DNA from: Sphingomonas sp. BAUL-RG-20F-R05-02
Lineage (GTDB): Bacteria > Pseudomonadota > Alphaproteobacteria > Sphingomonadales > Sphingomonadaceae
Length of the DNA: 64,000 nt
Assembly: GCF_022662305.1 (NCBI RefSeq)
Contig: NZ_JAKNQH010000001.1
Coordinates: 248,001 to 312,000, forward strand
Direction of reading: 5' to 3'
Shown: piece after piece, positions 51,393-62,547 of the stretch
Position numbering within the stretch: the stretch's first letter is position 1
How the letters are laid out: each line of letters opens with the position of its first letter
Notes under the pieces: model-generated
Told to the model about the DNA's origin: nothing
Seen by the model: the letters and a program-made list of their open reading frames with translations, nothing else
Database searches by the model: none
Program-made: the position numbers and the translations under genes

Positions 51393-51575
51393 TTACATCT
51401 TGTCGCCGAGTGCGCCCTTGACGCTGCCCTTGACGTCCTGCGCGGTGCCCTTGACCTGCTGCGCATCGCCTTCGGCTTCGAGCTGCTCGTTGCCGGTTGC
51501 CGAACCAATCACTTCCTTGACCTTGCCCGCGATCTTGTTGCCGGCTGCGTCCAGCTTGTCGGTGAATTCACCCAT
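51393..51575 (-). CDS. csbD: CsbD family stress protein
   Basis: A 60-residue hydrophilic protein, MGEFTDKLDAAGNKIAGKVK followed by EVIGSATGNEQLEAEGDAQQ and VKGTAQDVKGSVKGALGDK, the whole CsbD domain. CsbD-like proteins are induced by general stress in many bacteria; the mechanism is unknown. AGAGGAA lies upstream of the ATG at 51575, which decides against an in-frame start 21 codons earlier. Confidence 0.92.
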   Translation of the reverse strand: MGEFTDKLDAAGNKIAGKVKEVIGSATGNEQLEAEGDAQQVKGTAQDVKGSVKGALGDKM

Positions 51576-51848
51576 GAGAAATTCCTCTTGCGATCCCGAA
51601 AACGAATACCGCCCCGGCTCTCTCGCACGCAGATACAACCGCTTGGCCGGGTTTTCGGTTCCGAAACGATCAGGGAGGCCGCTTACCCGGTCGACGGATC
51701 AGCCCACACCATCACCGAAGCTGAGCCGCAGCCCCGCGCAGGGGGAACCGGCCCGGCGCAAGCGGCAGCACGTGAGTGGCAGTCGTGGCGGATCAGCATA
51801 TCCGTTGCCCCAGCGAGCTTCGCGCCAACCGACTGCTGGGCAAACGCA

Positions 51849-53762
51849 TTATTGCGGATGCTCGGTTGCGGTCGGCTCACCGAGGTAGAAACTGGTATGC
51901 GGCGGCTGGTTATACGCGGTATTCTGCCATGCGACCCCGAGGCGGTATACGGGATCCTGCATCAACGTGACGTAACGGTGCGTCGTCGGGAAGGGCGTTT
52001 CGTAAATGCGCAATTCGCGATTATCGGCAGAACGCAGCACGACCTCCTCGCGCCAATCGCCGAACAGATCCGCCTGCAGCGCCGGGTTGGCTTTCGTGCC
52101 GTTGTTCGACGCCGTACCGGTCGTTTCCAGCAGCGGCACCGCGCGACCCGCTCGCCAATCCCATTTGTAGATGGTAGTCCCGTCGAGCAACTCGCGCAGG
52201 CGGTCGCCGTCCCACCAGATCGCGAAGTTGGTCTGGCGCGGGGCGGTGCCGATCGCCTGACCATGTACGTCAAACAAGTCACGCGAATTGGAACCCCAGA
52301 ACTCCGCACCGACGTGGCGTGGGTCTATGTCGGCGGCGAGACCGCGGCCGGTGTCGTGCTGGGCTGGCTTCTGCCACAGGATTTCGCCGGTGCGCGCATC
52401 CAGCAACGCGGAGCCGATGCCACCGTTGCGGTCCATCTCCTCATGCACGCCAAACTTCTCGAGGCCGGGGCGGGCCGGGTCTAGATCGCCGACGTGCATT
52501 GCGTCGCCGTGGAACAGCGGGTCTGTCCACAGCCCCTTGCCATCATCGTCGATCGCCATCGAACCGTAAATCACCTCGTCGCGGCCATCGCCATCGACAT
52601 CGGCAATGCTCAACTGGTGATTGCCACGGCCTTCGTACTTCTCGTTGCCCGGAGCGTTGGAATCGAACAGCCAACGCTCGGTGAGTTTGCCGTCGCGGTA
52701 ATCCCATGACGCGACAGTGGTCCGCCCGTAATAGCCGCGCCCGAACACCATGCTCGGCCGCGCCCCGTCGAAATAAGCGACACCTGCGAGGAAGCGATCA
52801 ACGCGGTTGCCATAGCCGTCACCCCAGGTGTCGCGTAGCTGTTCGAAAGTCGGGTTGCCGCCGGGGTAGCGCGGTGGATCATAGGGCTTGCTGGCGAGCG
52901 CGCGGCCGGTGCGGCCGTCGAATACGGTGAGATATTCCGGGCCGTTCAGAATGCGCCCAGCCAGTTTGGCGACCCGTTTGCCATCAGCGGTATAGGCGGC
53001 ACCGGTGCGGTCGGCCTGCGGCACCTCGCCATCCTTCTCGCGCCAGTCGGCATGGGCATCACCGATCGGTTGGCCGGTCCCGTCGATGGTGGCATCGGCC
53101 GTCTTCATCGCGATCTCGGCGCGGCCGTCACCGTCGAAATCGTAGACGAGGAATTGCGTATAGTGCGCGCCTGCCCGGATGTTCGGCCCTAGGTTGATCC
53201 GCCACAGCCGCTTGCCCTCCAGCGTATAGGCTTCGATCAACACAGGGCCGGTATACCCCCCCTGACTGTTATCGTGGCTGTTGGTCGGATCCCATTTGAG
53301 CACGATCTCATACCGACCATCTCCGTCGAGATCGCCCACGCTCGCGTCGTTGGCGGTGTAGGTATAGGCGAGGCCGTCCGGGGTGGTGCCGCCCGGCGGC
53401 ACGTCGAGCGGGATACGCCAGAAACCGTCCGGCAAGGCGAGCGCGGGCGAGGGCGGTTCACGTCCGCCGATCATTCGAACTGCATAACCTTGGCGCGGGG
53501 TCCCGTGCTGGTCGACGATGCTGGTCGCGCCGGTCGCAGTGGTCGTCGCGATCCGCTTGCCGTCGCGCAAGACCTCGAAGCGGGCGGTGCGGGGATCGGT
53601 CGCAAGGAGCCGCCAACTGACGATCGCACCGCCGCCCGTGGCCGGTGACACCACTGCACCACGGTCGAGCTGCTCGATCTGACGTATCGGGCCTGCGAAC
53701 AAAGGCGTGGTTGCGGCGCAGGCGAGAAGTACCGCCACAGACCTGGTAAAAGCGTCGCGCAT
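51849..53762 (-). CDS. PL11 family rhamnogalacturonan endolyase
   Basis: A 637-residue secreted enzyme; the signal peptide has a VAVLLACAATTPLFA core. The body is an eight-bladed beta-propeller with calcium-binding DGDG loops (VGDLDGDGRYEIVLKWDP, YDFDGDGRAEIAMKTAD, IADVDGDGRDEVIYGSM) and the PL11 signatures KWDPTNSHDNSQGGYTG, RAGAHYTQFLVYDFDGDG and WQNTAYNQPPHTSFYLG near the C-terminus. These match YesW-type rhamnogalacturonan I lyases that cleave pectin backbone. GGGAGAGG precedes tandem ATGs at 53765 and 53762; spacing favours the second. It is divergent from a TonB receptor, giving a pectin-uptake locus. Confidence 0.92.
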   Translation of the reverse strand: MRDAFTRSVAVLLACAATTPLFAGPIRQIEQLDRGAVVSPATGGGAIVSWRLLATDPRTARFEVLRDGKRIATTTATGATSIVDQHGTPRQGYAVRMIGGREPPSPALALPDGFWRIPLDVPPGGTTPDGLAYTYTANDASVGDLDGDGRYEIVLKWDPTNSHDNSQGGYTGPVLIEAYTLEGKRLWRINLGPNIRAGAHYTQFLVYDFDGDGRAEIAMKTADATIDGTGQPIGDAHADWREKDGEVPQADRTGAAYTADGKRVAKLAGRILNGPEYLTVFDGRTGRALASKPYDPPRYPGGNPTFEQLRDTWGDGYGNRVDRFLAGVAYFDGARPSMVFGRGYYGRTTVASWDYRDGKLTERWLFDSNAPGNEKYEGRGNHQLSIADVDGDGRDEVIYGSMAIDDDGKGLWTDPLFHGDAMHVGDLDPARPGLEKFGVHEEMDRNGGIGSALLDARTGEILWQKPAQHDTGRGLAADIDPRHVGAEFWGSNSRDLFDVHGQAIGTAPRQTNFAIWWDGDRLRELLDGTTIYKWDWRAGRAVPLLETTGTASNNGTKANPALQADLFGDWREEVVLRSADNRELRIYETPFPTTHRYVTLMQDPVYRLGVAWQNTAYNQPPHTSFYLGEPTATEHPQ

Positions 53763-53960
53763 CATGACCTCTCCCGCACCTGAACTTCTTCTTTTCCGTC
53801 CCACATAATGTTTTGAAGTTTTGCATATTGTCAATGGTATTGAAGGTGTGCGATGTGATTCGGGACGCCGTGATCGGCAGGTAGAAGGGGGCAACAACCT
53901 TCCAGCCGTCGACATCAAAGGCGTAGGAACGGCCGCAAAGGCCGAACAGGGGAGAGGAAT

Positions 53961-56900
53961 ATGACTACGCTTCGGCATCTATCCGCCACCAGATTTGCGG
54001 TGTCCTCGCTTGCGCTCGCAACTGGTTTGATGCTCGCCGCGTCGCCTGCCGCCGCACAGAGCGCCAGCAACGCGGCCTCCGAAACGCCACCCGCCGCCGG
54101 TCAAACCACGCCTAAGAATGACACCGCTAGCAACTCCACCGCCGGTGCTGACAAGGCGGTTAACGCTGAGGATGTGATCGTCGTCGGAACGCGCGCGTCG
54201 TTGCAATCGGGCATCGCCCGCAAGCGCAACGCGGGCACCATCGTCGATTCGATCGTCGCGGACGATATCGCCAGTTTTCCGGACAAGAACGTGGGCGACT
54301 CGCTCGCGCGCATTACCGGCGTGCAGCTCAACCGGGATTTCGGCGAGGGCGTGAACGTCTCGATCCGTGGCGTCGAACCCGACCTCAACCGTGTCGAGAT
54401 CAATGGCGTCAGCCAGGCATCGACACAGGGCGGCCGTTCAGGCGATTTCCGCGAACTCGCCACCGAGCTGGTCAAGTCGATCGACGTCTACAAGGGCTAT
54501 TCAGTCGACCTCACCGAGGGTGGTCTTGGCGGCACCGTCAGCATCGAAACGCGCCGGCCGCTCGAGCTGAAGAAGGCGCTGGCGAGCGTGGTGTTCTCCG
54601 AGCAACGGCTCGACACGACACAGGACTGGAAGCCGCGCATCACGCTTGTCGCCGGCACCCCCAAGCTGTTCCTTGACGGGCTGGGCGCGCTCATCAACGT
54701 GACCTACGATAACGTCACGACGCGGCAGGATTACATCAGCAACACCAATTGGTCGCGGCTCGCAGATTTCGACCATTCCGATCAGAAGACTGTCGCCGAT
54801 CCGAATTATGCCGCTTACAACACGTATGCGAGCTGCGCGGGAGTCGGTGGTGCCAACGCCGCCAACGCCACCACGCGGCGCAAGGCATGCGAGACGCAGT
54901 TCTTTGACTGGGCGCCAACCGTGCCGCGCTATCGCAACTGGGTCCGCCACGACAAGCGCATCTCCGGCGACGCGCAGCTCCAGTATGAGTTCGCCCCCAA
55001 CTTCCGCGCCTATGTCGAGGCGACGATCAACCATCGCGACCAGACCCTGCAAGACGCGAACTACTCGCTCGATATGGGCCGCTACCAGCGCTATCAGCTC
55101 GACCCGACGCTGCCGGTCGGCTTGAACGGTGGCGTGTCGCAGGCGCAGATTAAAGCCGGAAGCGCGACGGTAGACGACAATCACGTCGTCACCAGCTACA
55201 CGACGGCGCTGAAGCCGAACGTGTTAAGCAGCACGGTCACCAGCGGCGATGCCAACATCCTTGGCATCCAGCGCCGCGACTATGCTGACGAACAATATTC
55301 CTATTATTACCAGGGCGGCTTCACCTGGGATCTGAACCGGCTGCACGTGAAGGCGCTCGGGTCGCACTCGCTGGCACGAGACATCGGCAATAATGCGCTG
55401 ATCTCGATCACCACGTCGGTGCCGGGCGTCACGGTCGACCGGCGCAATTCACTCGGCATTCCGGCTTTCATCTTCCCGAGCACGGTGAACCCGGCGGACT
55501 ACACGATCTACACCAACAATGCCGCGACCGATCCATATCAGGCCGGTCCGAGCATCCAGTGGCGCCCCAACGACTACGGCAACACCGAAAACGAGGGCAA
55601 GGTCGATGCGACCTACGATACCGATCTCCCGCTGCTGAAGAGCATCCAGTTCGGCGGGCAGGCGCGCTGGCAGAGCTACTTCCAATATCTCGGCGGTGGC
55701 TCGCGGCTGCTGGACAACGGCCAGTACCAGACGGCCTCTTATTACAGCTACACGACCAACCTCGTGAAGAACGTGACCGCACGCCAGACGATCGGCGCCA
55801 CGGGTAGCGGCAACAACACCGCGACCTATCAACTCACCCCGGCGGAATATATCGGCATCCTGCAATCCGCCAACGGGCTCGTTCCCGGCGGAGCGCCGTT
55901 GTTCGCGGGCCTGCAAAACGCGCCGGGCGGTATCCCCGGACAGTTCGCGGTGCCGCTGTTCGATCGAGGCGTGCTCGGCCAATATTATGATCTGTCGAAC
56001 TTCAATCAGGGCCAGATCCGGTCTGCCAACGGCCTCCCGCAGATCCCGAACGCGCAAATCGATGAGCGTGTCGCTTCGGCCTATCTGCGGCTGAACCTGG
56101 ATACCGAGGTGTTCGGCATGCATCTCAGCGGCAACGGCGGCGTGCGCTATACCAACACGCGCGATGTCGGCACCGGCACCAACGTCGCGCGGGTCACGGC
56201 TCTGAACGCGGCGGGTACGGCGGTGACGACGGTGATTGCATCGCAGCAGATCAGCATTCGCAACAATTATGCGGACTTCCTGCCGGCGTTCAACCTTGCG
56301 CTGGATATCACGCCCAACCTGACTCTACGCGGCAACTGGGCCAAGAACCTCGCACGGCCCAAGCCGCTTGATCTGGTGCCGAACATCAATTGCGTGGACG
56401 ACCAGACCACCGGCATCTTCGGGCAGGATGCCTGCAAGGCCGGCAACCCGGCCCTGAAGCCATACCGCGCAACCCAGTGGGAAGCGAACCTCGCCTGGTA
56501 CGCAAATCGTGATACGCTGGTGAGCCTCGGCTATTACAAAAAGTTCGAGTCGAGCTTCGTCATCGGCGGTGTCACCCGCGACGACGTCAACCTGTTCGGC
56601 GATGGCATCCTCTACACGGTCAACCAGCCGGTCAACGGGTTCGGTGCGTTGCTCGATGGGTTCGAGGCGTCCGCGCAGACGGTGTTCACCTTCTTGCCTC
56701 GTCCGCTCGACGGGTTCGGGGCTAGCGGCAATTTCACCTATGCCCGCGCGCTGACCACCAATCTCACAAACCTCGCCACCAACCAGCCGCTTAACGATTA
56801 TCCTGGTTTGTCCAAGTACACTTGGAACGCCAGCGTGTTTTACGACAAGGATTGGCTGAACGTCCGCGTAAACTACAACTTCCGTTCAAGCTGGCTGCAA

Positions 56901-57125
56901 ATGACTTCCGACTCGAACAACGGCAACAACCCGATCTATCGCAAGTCGGAAGGATACCTGGACGGGAAGATCACCGTACGCGTGCCGAAGTACCATTTCA
57001 GCGTGTTCGTCGAGATGCAGAACATCAACAAGGAATATCAGCAGACTTACATCAAGAACCTCGGGCCGATTGACCTTTACTATCCGGGCCGCCGGTTCTT
57101 CACCGGCATCCAGGCAAAGTTCTGA
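53961..57125 (+). CDS. TonB-dependent receptor (pectin/rhamnogalacturonan locus)
   Basis: A 1054-residue outer-membrane receptor. The signal peptide ends at AAAQS near residue 33. DVIVVGTRASLQSGI near residue 71 is the TonB-box region, and the plug reads DIASFPDKNVGDSLARITG with VNVSIRGVEPDLNRVEING. The barrel ends in FFTGIQAKF. The long extracellular inserts are typical of plant-polysaccharide receptors in this subfamily. AGGGGAGAGGAAT lies directly ahead of the ATG. It is divergent from the PL11 lyase, so rhamnogalacturonan oligosaccharides are the likely cargo. Confidence 0.93.
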   Translation: MTTLRHLSATRFAVSSLALATGLMLAASPAAAQSASNAASETPPAAGQTTPKNDTASNSTAGADKAVNAEDVIVVGTRASLQSGIARKRNAGTIVDSIVADDIASFPDKNVGDSLARITGVQLNRDFGEGVNVSIRGVEPDLNRVEINGVSQASTQGGRSGDFRELATELVKSIDVYKGYSVDLTEGGLGGTVSIETRRPLELKKALASVVFSEQRLDTTQDWKPRITLVAGTPKLFLDGLGALINVTYDNVTTRQDYISNTNWSRLADFDHSDQKTVADPNYAAYNTYASCAGVGGANAANATTRRKACETQFFDWAPTVPRYRNWVRHDKRISGDAQLQYEFAPNFRAYVEATINHRDQTLQDANYSLDMGRYQRYQLDPTLPVGLNGGVSQAQIKAGSATVDDNHVVTSYTTALKPNVLSSTVTSGDANILGIQRRDYADEQYSYYYQGGFTWDLNRLHVKALGSHSLARDIGNNALISITTSVPGVTVDRRNSLGIPAFIFPSTVNPADYTIYTNNAATDPYQAGPSIQWRPNDYGNTENEGKVDATYDTDLPLLKSIQFGGQARWQSYFQYLGGGSRLLDNGQYQTASYYSYTTNLVKNVTARQTIGATGSGNNTATYQLTPAEYIGILQSANGLVPGGAPLFAGLQNAPGGIPGQFAVPLFDRGVLGQYYDLSNFNQGQIRSANGLPQIPNAQIDERVASAYLRLNLDTEVFGMHLSGNGGVRYTNTRDVGTGTNVARVTALNAAGTAVTTVIASQQISIRNNYADFLPAFNLALDITPNLTLRGNWAKNLARPKPLDLVPNINCVDDQTTGIFGQDACKAGNPALKPYRATQWEANLAWYANRDTLVSLGYYKKFESSFVIGGVTRDDVNLFGDGILYTVNQPVNGFGALLDGFEASAQTVFTFLPRPLDGFGASGNFTYARALTTNLTNLATNQPLNDYPGLSKYTWNASVFYDKDWLNVRVNYNFRSSWLQMTSDSNNGNNPIYRKSEGYLDGKITVRVPKYHFSVFVEMQNINKEYQQTYIKNLGPIDLYYPGRRFFTGIQAKF

Positions 57126-57203
57126 ACGGGGCAGGGAGACACGCCGAGGTTGCGCTTCCTTGATAGCCTAGCGCGGGATGCTGCGCCAGGCTGTGGGGAA
57201 CGC

Positions 57204-58571
<1,368 letters not shown>

Positions 58572-58627
58572 GGACGGCCTTTCGGATGGAGCGTCCGCTT
58601 ACGCCATTTCCGCAAGGCTTTGCACGC

Positions 58628-58990
58628 CTAGATCGCCGCCAGGATCAGTCCGAACGGCACCGCCACTAGCGCAGCGGCGGCACCGGCCCTTGCGAACTCC
58701 GGCCGGTAGCTGCGCGCCGCCACGAGCGGCAGACCGACCGCAGGCCAAGCGCCGATCCACCACAGCGTCGCGTAGACCGGTTGCGCCGTGACAAGCACGA
58801 TCGCCAGGGATGCAGCGAGCAGCACCCAACCGAAGAAGCGCGCCTGCTGTTGTCGCGCGACCGCCAGCCGCCGTCCGGTCAGCACATCGCCATGTTGCGG
58901 TTGCGCGACCGCGAGCGCGAACAGCGCTAGATACAGCAAAGCGGCCGATGCGATCAGCACCGTGCGCTCCGCCACGCCAGCCACGCGCAC
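58628..58990 (-). CDS. DUF3325-like small membrane protein (siderophore operon)
   Basis: A 120-residue protein with three hydrophobic helices (TVLIASAALLYLALFALAVA, FFGWVLLAASLAIVLVTAQP, AGAAAALVAVPFGLILAAI) and the internal RRLAVARQQQARFFGW loop seen in DUF3325. It follows the PepSY gene with a 37-base overlap. The DUF3649-PepSY-DUF3325 order is a recurring set near siderophore receptors. It is probably an accessory to the reductase. The GTG start is uncertain; other GTG codons lie 15 and 18 bases downstream. Confidence 0.78.
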   Translation of the reverse strand: MRVAGVAERTVLIASAALLYLALFALAVAQPQHGDVLTGRRLAVARQQQARFFGWVLLAASLAIVLVTAQPVYATLWWIGAWPAVGLPLVAARSYRPEFARAGAAAALVAVPFGLILAAI

Positions 58991-60405
58991 AGCGCACCAG
59001 CGGCAAGCAGCAGGAGATTGCCTGCGACCAGCACCGCATCACCGTCACCGATCCACCCGCCGAGGAACGGCAGCACGATCAGCCCAGCCGCCAGTCCTGC
59101 AAACGGCAGCGGCCAGCGCAATCGCTCCGGCAACGCGCTCGTGACCACCAGCACAACGCCGGCGGTTGCCAGTGCCGCCGTCACCTCCGCTCCGGCGCGC
59201 CCGCCACTGCCGAGCGGCAGCAGGCGATTGGCCCAAAGCAACGCCAGCGCACCCGCCGGCACGCCGACGATCACGCCGGCGTTTACACGCGCGAGCAGGC
59301 GGTTGGCGTGGTCGGGCAGACGGTCGCGCCGCTTGACCGTCCACAGGATCAGCCCGGTGGCGATCGCCAGCGTCAGCATGGCGCCGCCAAAAAAATACAG
59401 CCATCGTAGCGGCAGCGGTGCAAACCGTGCGACGTGCAGACCATACAGCCAGCTATAGGCGGTGATCGCCGGGCGATGTTCAATCCAGGCGTTGAGCAGC
59501 CGCCCGCTCACTGCGTCGTAGCTGGCGACACCGGCGTTGGTGGCGATCTGCGCCGCATCCGCGCAGGTGAAGCTCGCCACGGCGGCGGCGTCGCCAGGAT
59601 TGAGGATCGTCACGCGGCCGACCGCGCCGCCGCAACGAACCTGCGCGTCGCGCATCATGTCCGCGACCGCGCCGAGCCGCGCGTGCCGACCGGCAGCAGG
59701 GCGATCGACCCCGCCCGGCGCAAGTTCGTGGAACATTGCTGGCATATCGGCGCCGTAACCGGAGACCCCGGGCCACGGCATACTGAGCGACAGCAGGGTC
59801 AATATGCCGGTCAGCGTAATCATCAGGTGGAACGGCAGCGCGAACACGCCGAGCACGTTGTGCGCGTCCAGCCACGATCGCTGCCCCTTGTCAGCCCGGA
59901 AGGTGAAGAAGTCGCGGAAGAAACGGCGGTGCGCGACGATGCCGGAGATCAGCGCGATCAGCATGGTCGCCGCCGCGAGCGACGCCAGCGTCCGGCCCCA
60001 TGGGTACGGCAGTTCAAGCTCGAAATGCAGACGGTAGAAGAATTCACCGCCCAGCGTCTCGCGTAACACTGGCGCGCCGGTGGTGGGGTCCAGCGCGCGC
60101 AGCACGATCTTGCCGCCTTGCGTAAAATAGGCGTCGATCGTGTTGGTGCGCGCGTCGGGGGCGGTGAGATACCAGGCCGGCGCGTCGGCGGCGTTGTGCG
60201 ACAGCCAGTCCGTCGCCGCAGTGATCGCGCGTACAGAATCTACCTGCGCGGTATTCTCGGGCCGCATCCAGCGGCTGATCTCGGGTTTGAACATGCTGAG
60301 CGTGCCGGCGAATGCCATCAGGTACAGCACATGGCCGAGCAACAGCCCGGTCCAGCCGTGGAGCCACGCCATTGTCTGGCGCGCCCCATCGTGGAGGCGG
60401 TTCAT
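58954..60405 (-). CDS. PepSY-domain membrane protein (ferric-siderophore reductase-like)
   Basis: A 483-residue integral membrane protein. The first helix follows RQTMAWLHGWTGLLLGHVLY, the start of the PepSY_TM family. Large periplasmic loops lie between helices; one contains the PepSY motif ITAYSWLYGLHVARF. Later helices include LTLAIATGLILWTVKRRDRL. Homologues reduce or help release iron from siderophores in the periplasm or inner membrane (FsrB/ FpvG-like). The ATG at 60405 overlaps the DUF3649 stop (ATGA) and precedes an in-frame stretch of unrelated residues, which decides the start. Confidence 0.88.
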   Translation of the reverse strand: MNRLHDGARQTMAWLHGWTGLLLGHVLYLMAFAGTLSMFKPEISRWMRPENTAQVDSVRAITAATDWLSHNAADAPAWYLTAPDARTNTIDAYFTQGGKIVLRALDPTTGAPVLRETLGGEFFYRLHFELELPYPWGRTLASLAAATMLIALISGIVAHRRFFRDFFTFRADKGQRSWLDAHNVLGVFALPFHLMITLTGILTLLSLSMPWPGVSGYGADMPAMFHELAPGGVDRPAAGRHARLGAVADMMRDAQVRCGGAVGRVTILNPGDAAAVASFTCADAAQIATNAGVASYDAVSGRLLNAWIEHRPAITAYSWLYGLHVARFAPLPLRWLYFFGGAMLTLAIATGLILWTVKRRDRLPDHANRLLARVNAGVIVGVPAGALALLWANRLLPLGSGGRAGAEVTAALATAGVVLVVTSALPERLRWPLPFAGLAAGLIVLPFLGGWIGDGDAVLVAGNLLLLAAGALCAWLAWRSARC

Positions 60406-60842
60406 GCCGGGAGCGGGAGTGTCAGCGCCAGAGTGGCAAGCGCGAACGCAGCGGTCGCGATGCCGCCAAGCGCGCGCGCGGGGCTGCGTGCCAGAAACGC
60501 CCAAATCGTCACCGCCGGAAAAACCAGCAGCGCGGCAAGCATTCCGGTCATTACCGCCTCCGGCCGCGCCATCGGCAGCAGTCGTGCGAGCAGGGCACCA
60601 AGCGCAGCCACGACGGCATAGGCGCCGAAGCTGCCCGCGATCGTTCGGGCGGCGATATTGATCCGGTATGCCGAGCAGTGTCGATCGCGCACGACGCCGC
60701 GGACCGGTGCGGGAAACGCGGTGACGGTGTGCCGTACCGTTCCAACCCGACGCAAAGCCGAGCCGGGCAGATCGGCAGGCGCGCGTTCGCGGCGAGCGAT
60801 CGTTGCGGGACTAGCGAGCGTGAGGGTGAAATGCCGGTTCAT
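60402..60842 (-). CDS. DUF3649 family membrane protein
   Basis: A 146-residue protein; the C-terminal 85 residues are the DUF3649 domain (RTIAGSFGAYAVVAALGALL, then MARPEAVMTGMLAALLVFPA and IWAFLARSPARALGGI) with three helices. The first 60 residues are basic and non-conserved, so the true start may be downstream. It begins the PepSY-DUF3325 operon with a 4-base overlap. Sets of this kind accompany TonB siderophore receptors; none is adjacent here except btuB further right. Confidence 0.78.
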   Translation of the reverse strand: MNRHFTLTLASPATIARRERAPADLPGSALRRVGTVRHTVTAFPAPVRGVVRDRHCSAYRINIAARTIAGSFGAYAVVAALGALLARLLPMARPEAVMTGMLAALLVFPAVTIWAFLARSPARALGGIATAAFALATLALTLPLPA

Positions 60843-60880
60843 CGCGTTCCTTCTCCGGCCCCAAATACGAAGTTCACTTT

Positions 60881-60901
60881 TGCGAGTCAATCGCATTATC
60901 A
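60881..60901. promoter_or_regulatory. Fur-like box candidate
   Basis: The stretch tgcgagtcaatcgcattatca contains an inverted TGCGA...TCGCA and, on the other strand, GATAATGCGATTG, partly matching alphaproteobacterial Fur-type sites. It lies about 40 bases upstream of the DUF3649 start, where iron control of the siderophore operon would be expected. The match is imperfect. Confidence 0.35.
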
Positions 60902-61005
60902 CGAACGCCTGCGGTTGCGTAAAGCAACGGCGACGTGACACTTTGCGCGAACAGCGCGTCGACATCATTGCGTTTTGCGTTGTGAGATGATGAGGTTCGC
61001 CATCG

Positions 61006-62547
61006 ATGCCGATTAAGGCTGTTTGGGAGGGGCAGGGTATTCGCATCATCGGAACACACGCCTCCGGTGTGAGGGCGTCGCTAGCCGGGACGAGCGTGCT
61101 TATCGCCGTGCTGCTGGCGAGTGGATGCAGCCACAAGGTTCATTCCCCCGCGCCGCCACGGATCACCAGCGAACCGCATTTTCCGCTTGGAACATCCTCG
61201 ATCGTGGTGCCGATCTCGGGCTCGCTCGATGATCTTGCCCGCGCACTTGAACGGCAGACGCCAAAGCGGTTGTGGGGAATTGACAAGCAACTCGACGCCT
61301 GTGTCGCCGCCAAGCGCGTCGATCTCGGCATCGCCCATGTGCGGGTGCTTCCCAAGCTTGGCTGCCGCATCGTTGGCGAGGTCACGCGTGGCCATCTGAA
61401 ACTCGGCGGCAGCGGCAATCGACTGACCATCGACATCCCGGTCCACGCGACCATCGCCGCGCAGAAGGTTGGCGGCGTGGTATCCAAGACGGCGACCGGC
61501 GACGCGATCGTGCATGCCGTTGCGCAGCTTTCGATCACGGGCAATTGGTCGCCGAGCGCGAAGGTGCGGATTGCGTATGACTGGACGACGCCGCCCGGCA
61601 TCGACTTCCTCGGTCAGCGCATCGAATTCGCGAGCAAGGCAGACGCACGGCTGAAACCGGTCATCGCGGGATTGGAATGCAGCCTGCCACGTGAACTCAA
61701 CAAGCTCGATCTGCGCGCGAAACTCGCCTCGGCGTGGCGGCAGGGCTTTACCTCGATCATGCTCAACCGCGAGCGCCCACCGGCGTGGATGCGGGTCACG
61801 CCCAAGCGGCTCGGCTTCGGCGGCTACACGGTCGATCGGCGCACGCTGGTGCTGACGCTCTCCGCCGATGCGCTGACCGAGACGTTCGTCGGCGCTCGGC
61901 CTGCCGATCCTGCCGCAACGCCTTTGCCGCCGCCCGCAGCCTCGGTCGGCAAGCAGGGCCTTAACTTCTTCATACCCGTGCTGGCGGATTATGCCCAGCT
62001 CGAGCCGGTGGTGCACCGCGTGCTGGTGAAGCGCGCGAACAAGGGCATCACGCTCGCCGGGATCGGCCCGGTGGACGTCGCGTTCGGCAACGTGACGATC
62101 TATGCCACCAGCGGCGGGCGGCTTGCGATCGGCGTGCAGGCAAAGGCCAAGGCGCGGAACACCTCCCTCCTCGCCACGAAGGGCGAGGTGTGGCTGACGG
62201 CGGTGCCGTACAACGTGCCCAATTCGCAACTGATCCGCGCGCGCGATGTCGCCATTACAACTGACACCGACAGCGAGACGGTCAACCTGCTGGTCTCGCT
62301 GTTCAAGGACACGTCGGTTCGCGACACGATCGCCGAGGGCCTAGCGCACGAGTTCGCACCCGATTACCAGAAGGTTCTGCGGTCCGCGCGCAAGGCGATC
62401 GGCGCGCGGCGCGAGGGTGATTTCCTGCTCTCCGCAGACGTGACGCGCGTTGAGAACGGCACGCTGGCGGTAACCGGCAAGGGGCTGTTCCTGCCGGTGC
62501 GCGCAGCGGGGCAGGCGACGATCACCTACGCGCCGCTGCGGCGATAG
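61006..62547 (+). CDS. DUF4403 family lipoprotein
   Basis: A 513-residue protein with a lipoprotein signal (LIAVLLASGC, lipidated Cys near residue 41). The mature part is beta-rich: IVVPISGSLDDLARALERQ near residue 65, RLTIDIPVHATIAAQ near residue 139, GIDFLGQRIEFASKADARL near 205 and TITYAPLRR at the end. These repeats match DUF4403, which is thought to form tubular lipid- or envelope-binding folds. Function is unknown. It is divergent from the siderophore operon. Confidence 0.85.
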   Translation: MPIKAVWEGQGIRIIGTHASGVRASLAGTSVLIAVLLASGCSHKVHSPAPPRITSEPHFPLGTSSIVVPISGSLDDLARALERQTPKRLWGIDKQLDACVAAKRVDLGIAHVRVLPKLGCRIVGEVTRGHLKLGGSGNRLTIDIPVHATIAAQKVGGVVSKTATGDAIVHAVAQLSITGNWSPSAKVRIAYDWTTPPGIDFLGQRIEFASKADARLKPVIAGLECSLPRELNKLDLRAKLASAWRQGFTSIMLNRERPPAWMRVTPKRLGFGGYTVDRRTLVLTLSADALTETFVGARPADPAATPLPPPAASVGKQGLNFFIPVLADYAQLEPVVHRVLVKRANKGITLAGIGPVDVAFGNVTIYATSGGRLAIGVQAKAKARNTSLLATKGEVWLTAVPYNVPNSQLIRARDVAITTDTDSETVNLLVSLFKDTSVRDTIAEGLAHEFAPDYQKVLRSARKAIGARREGDFLLSADVTRVENGTLAVTGKGLFLPVRAAGQATITYAPLRR

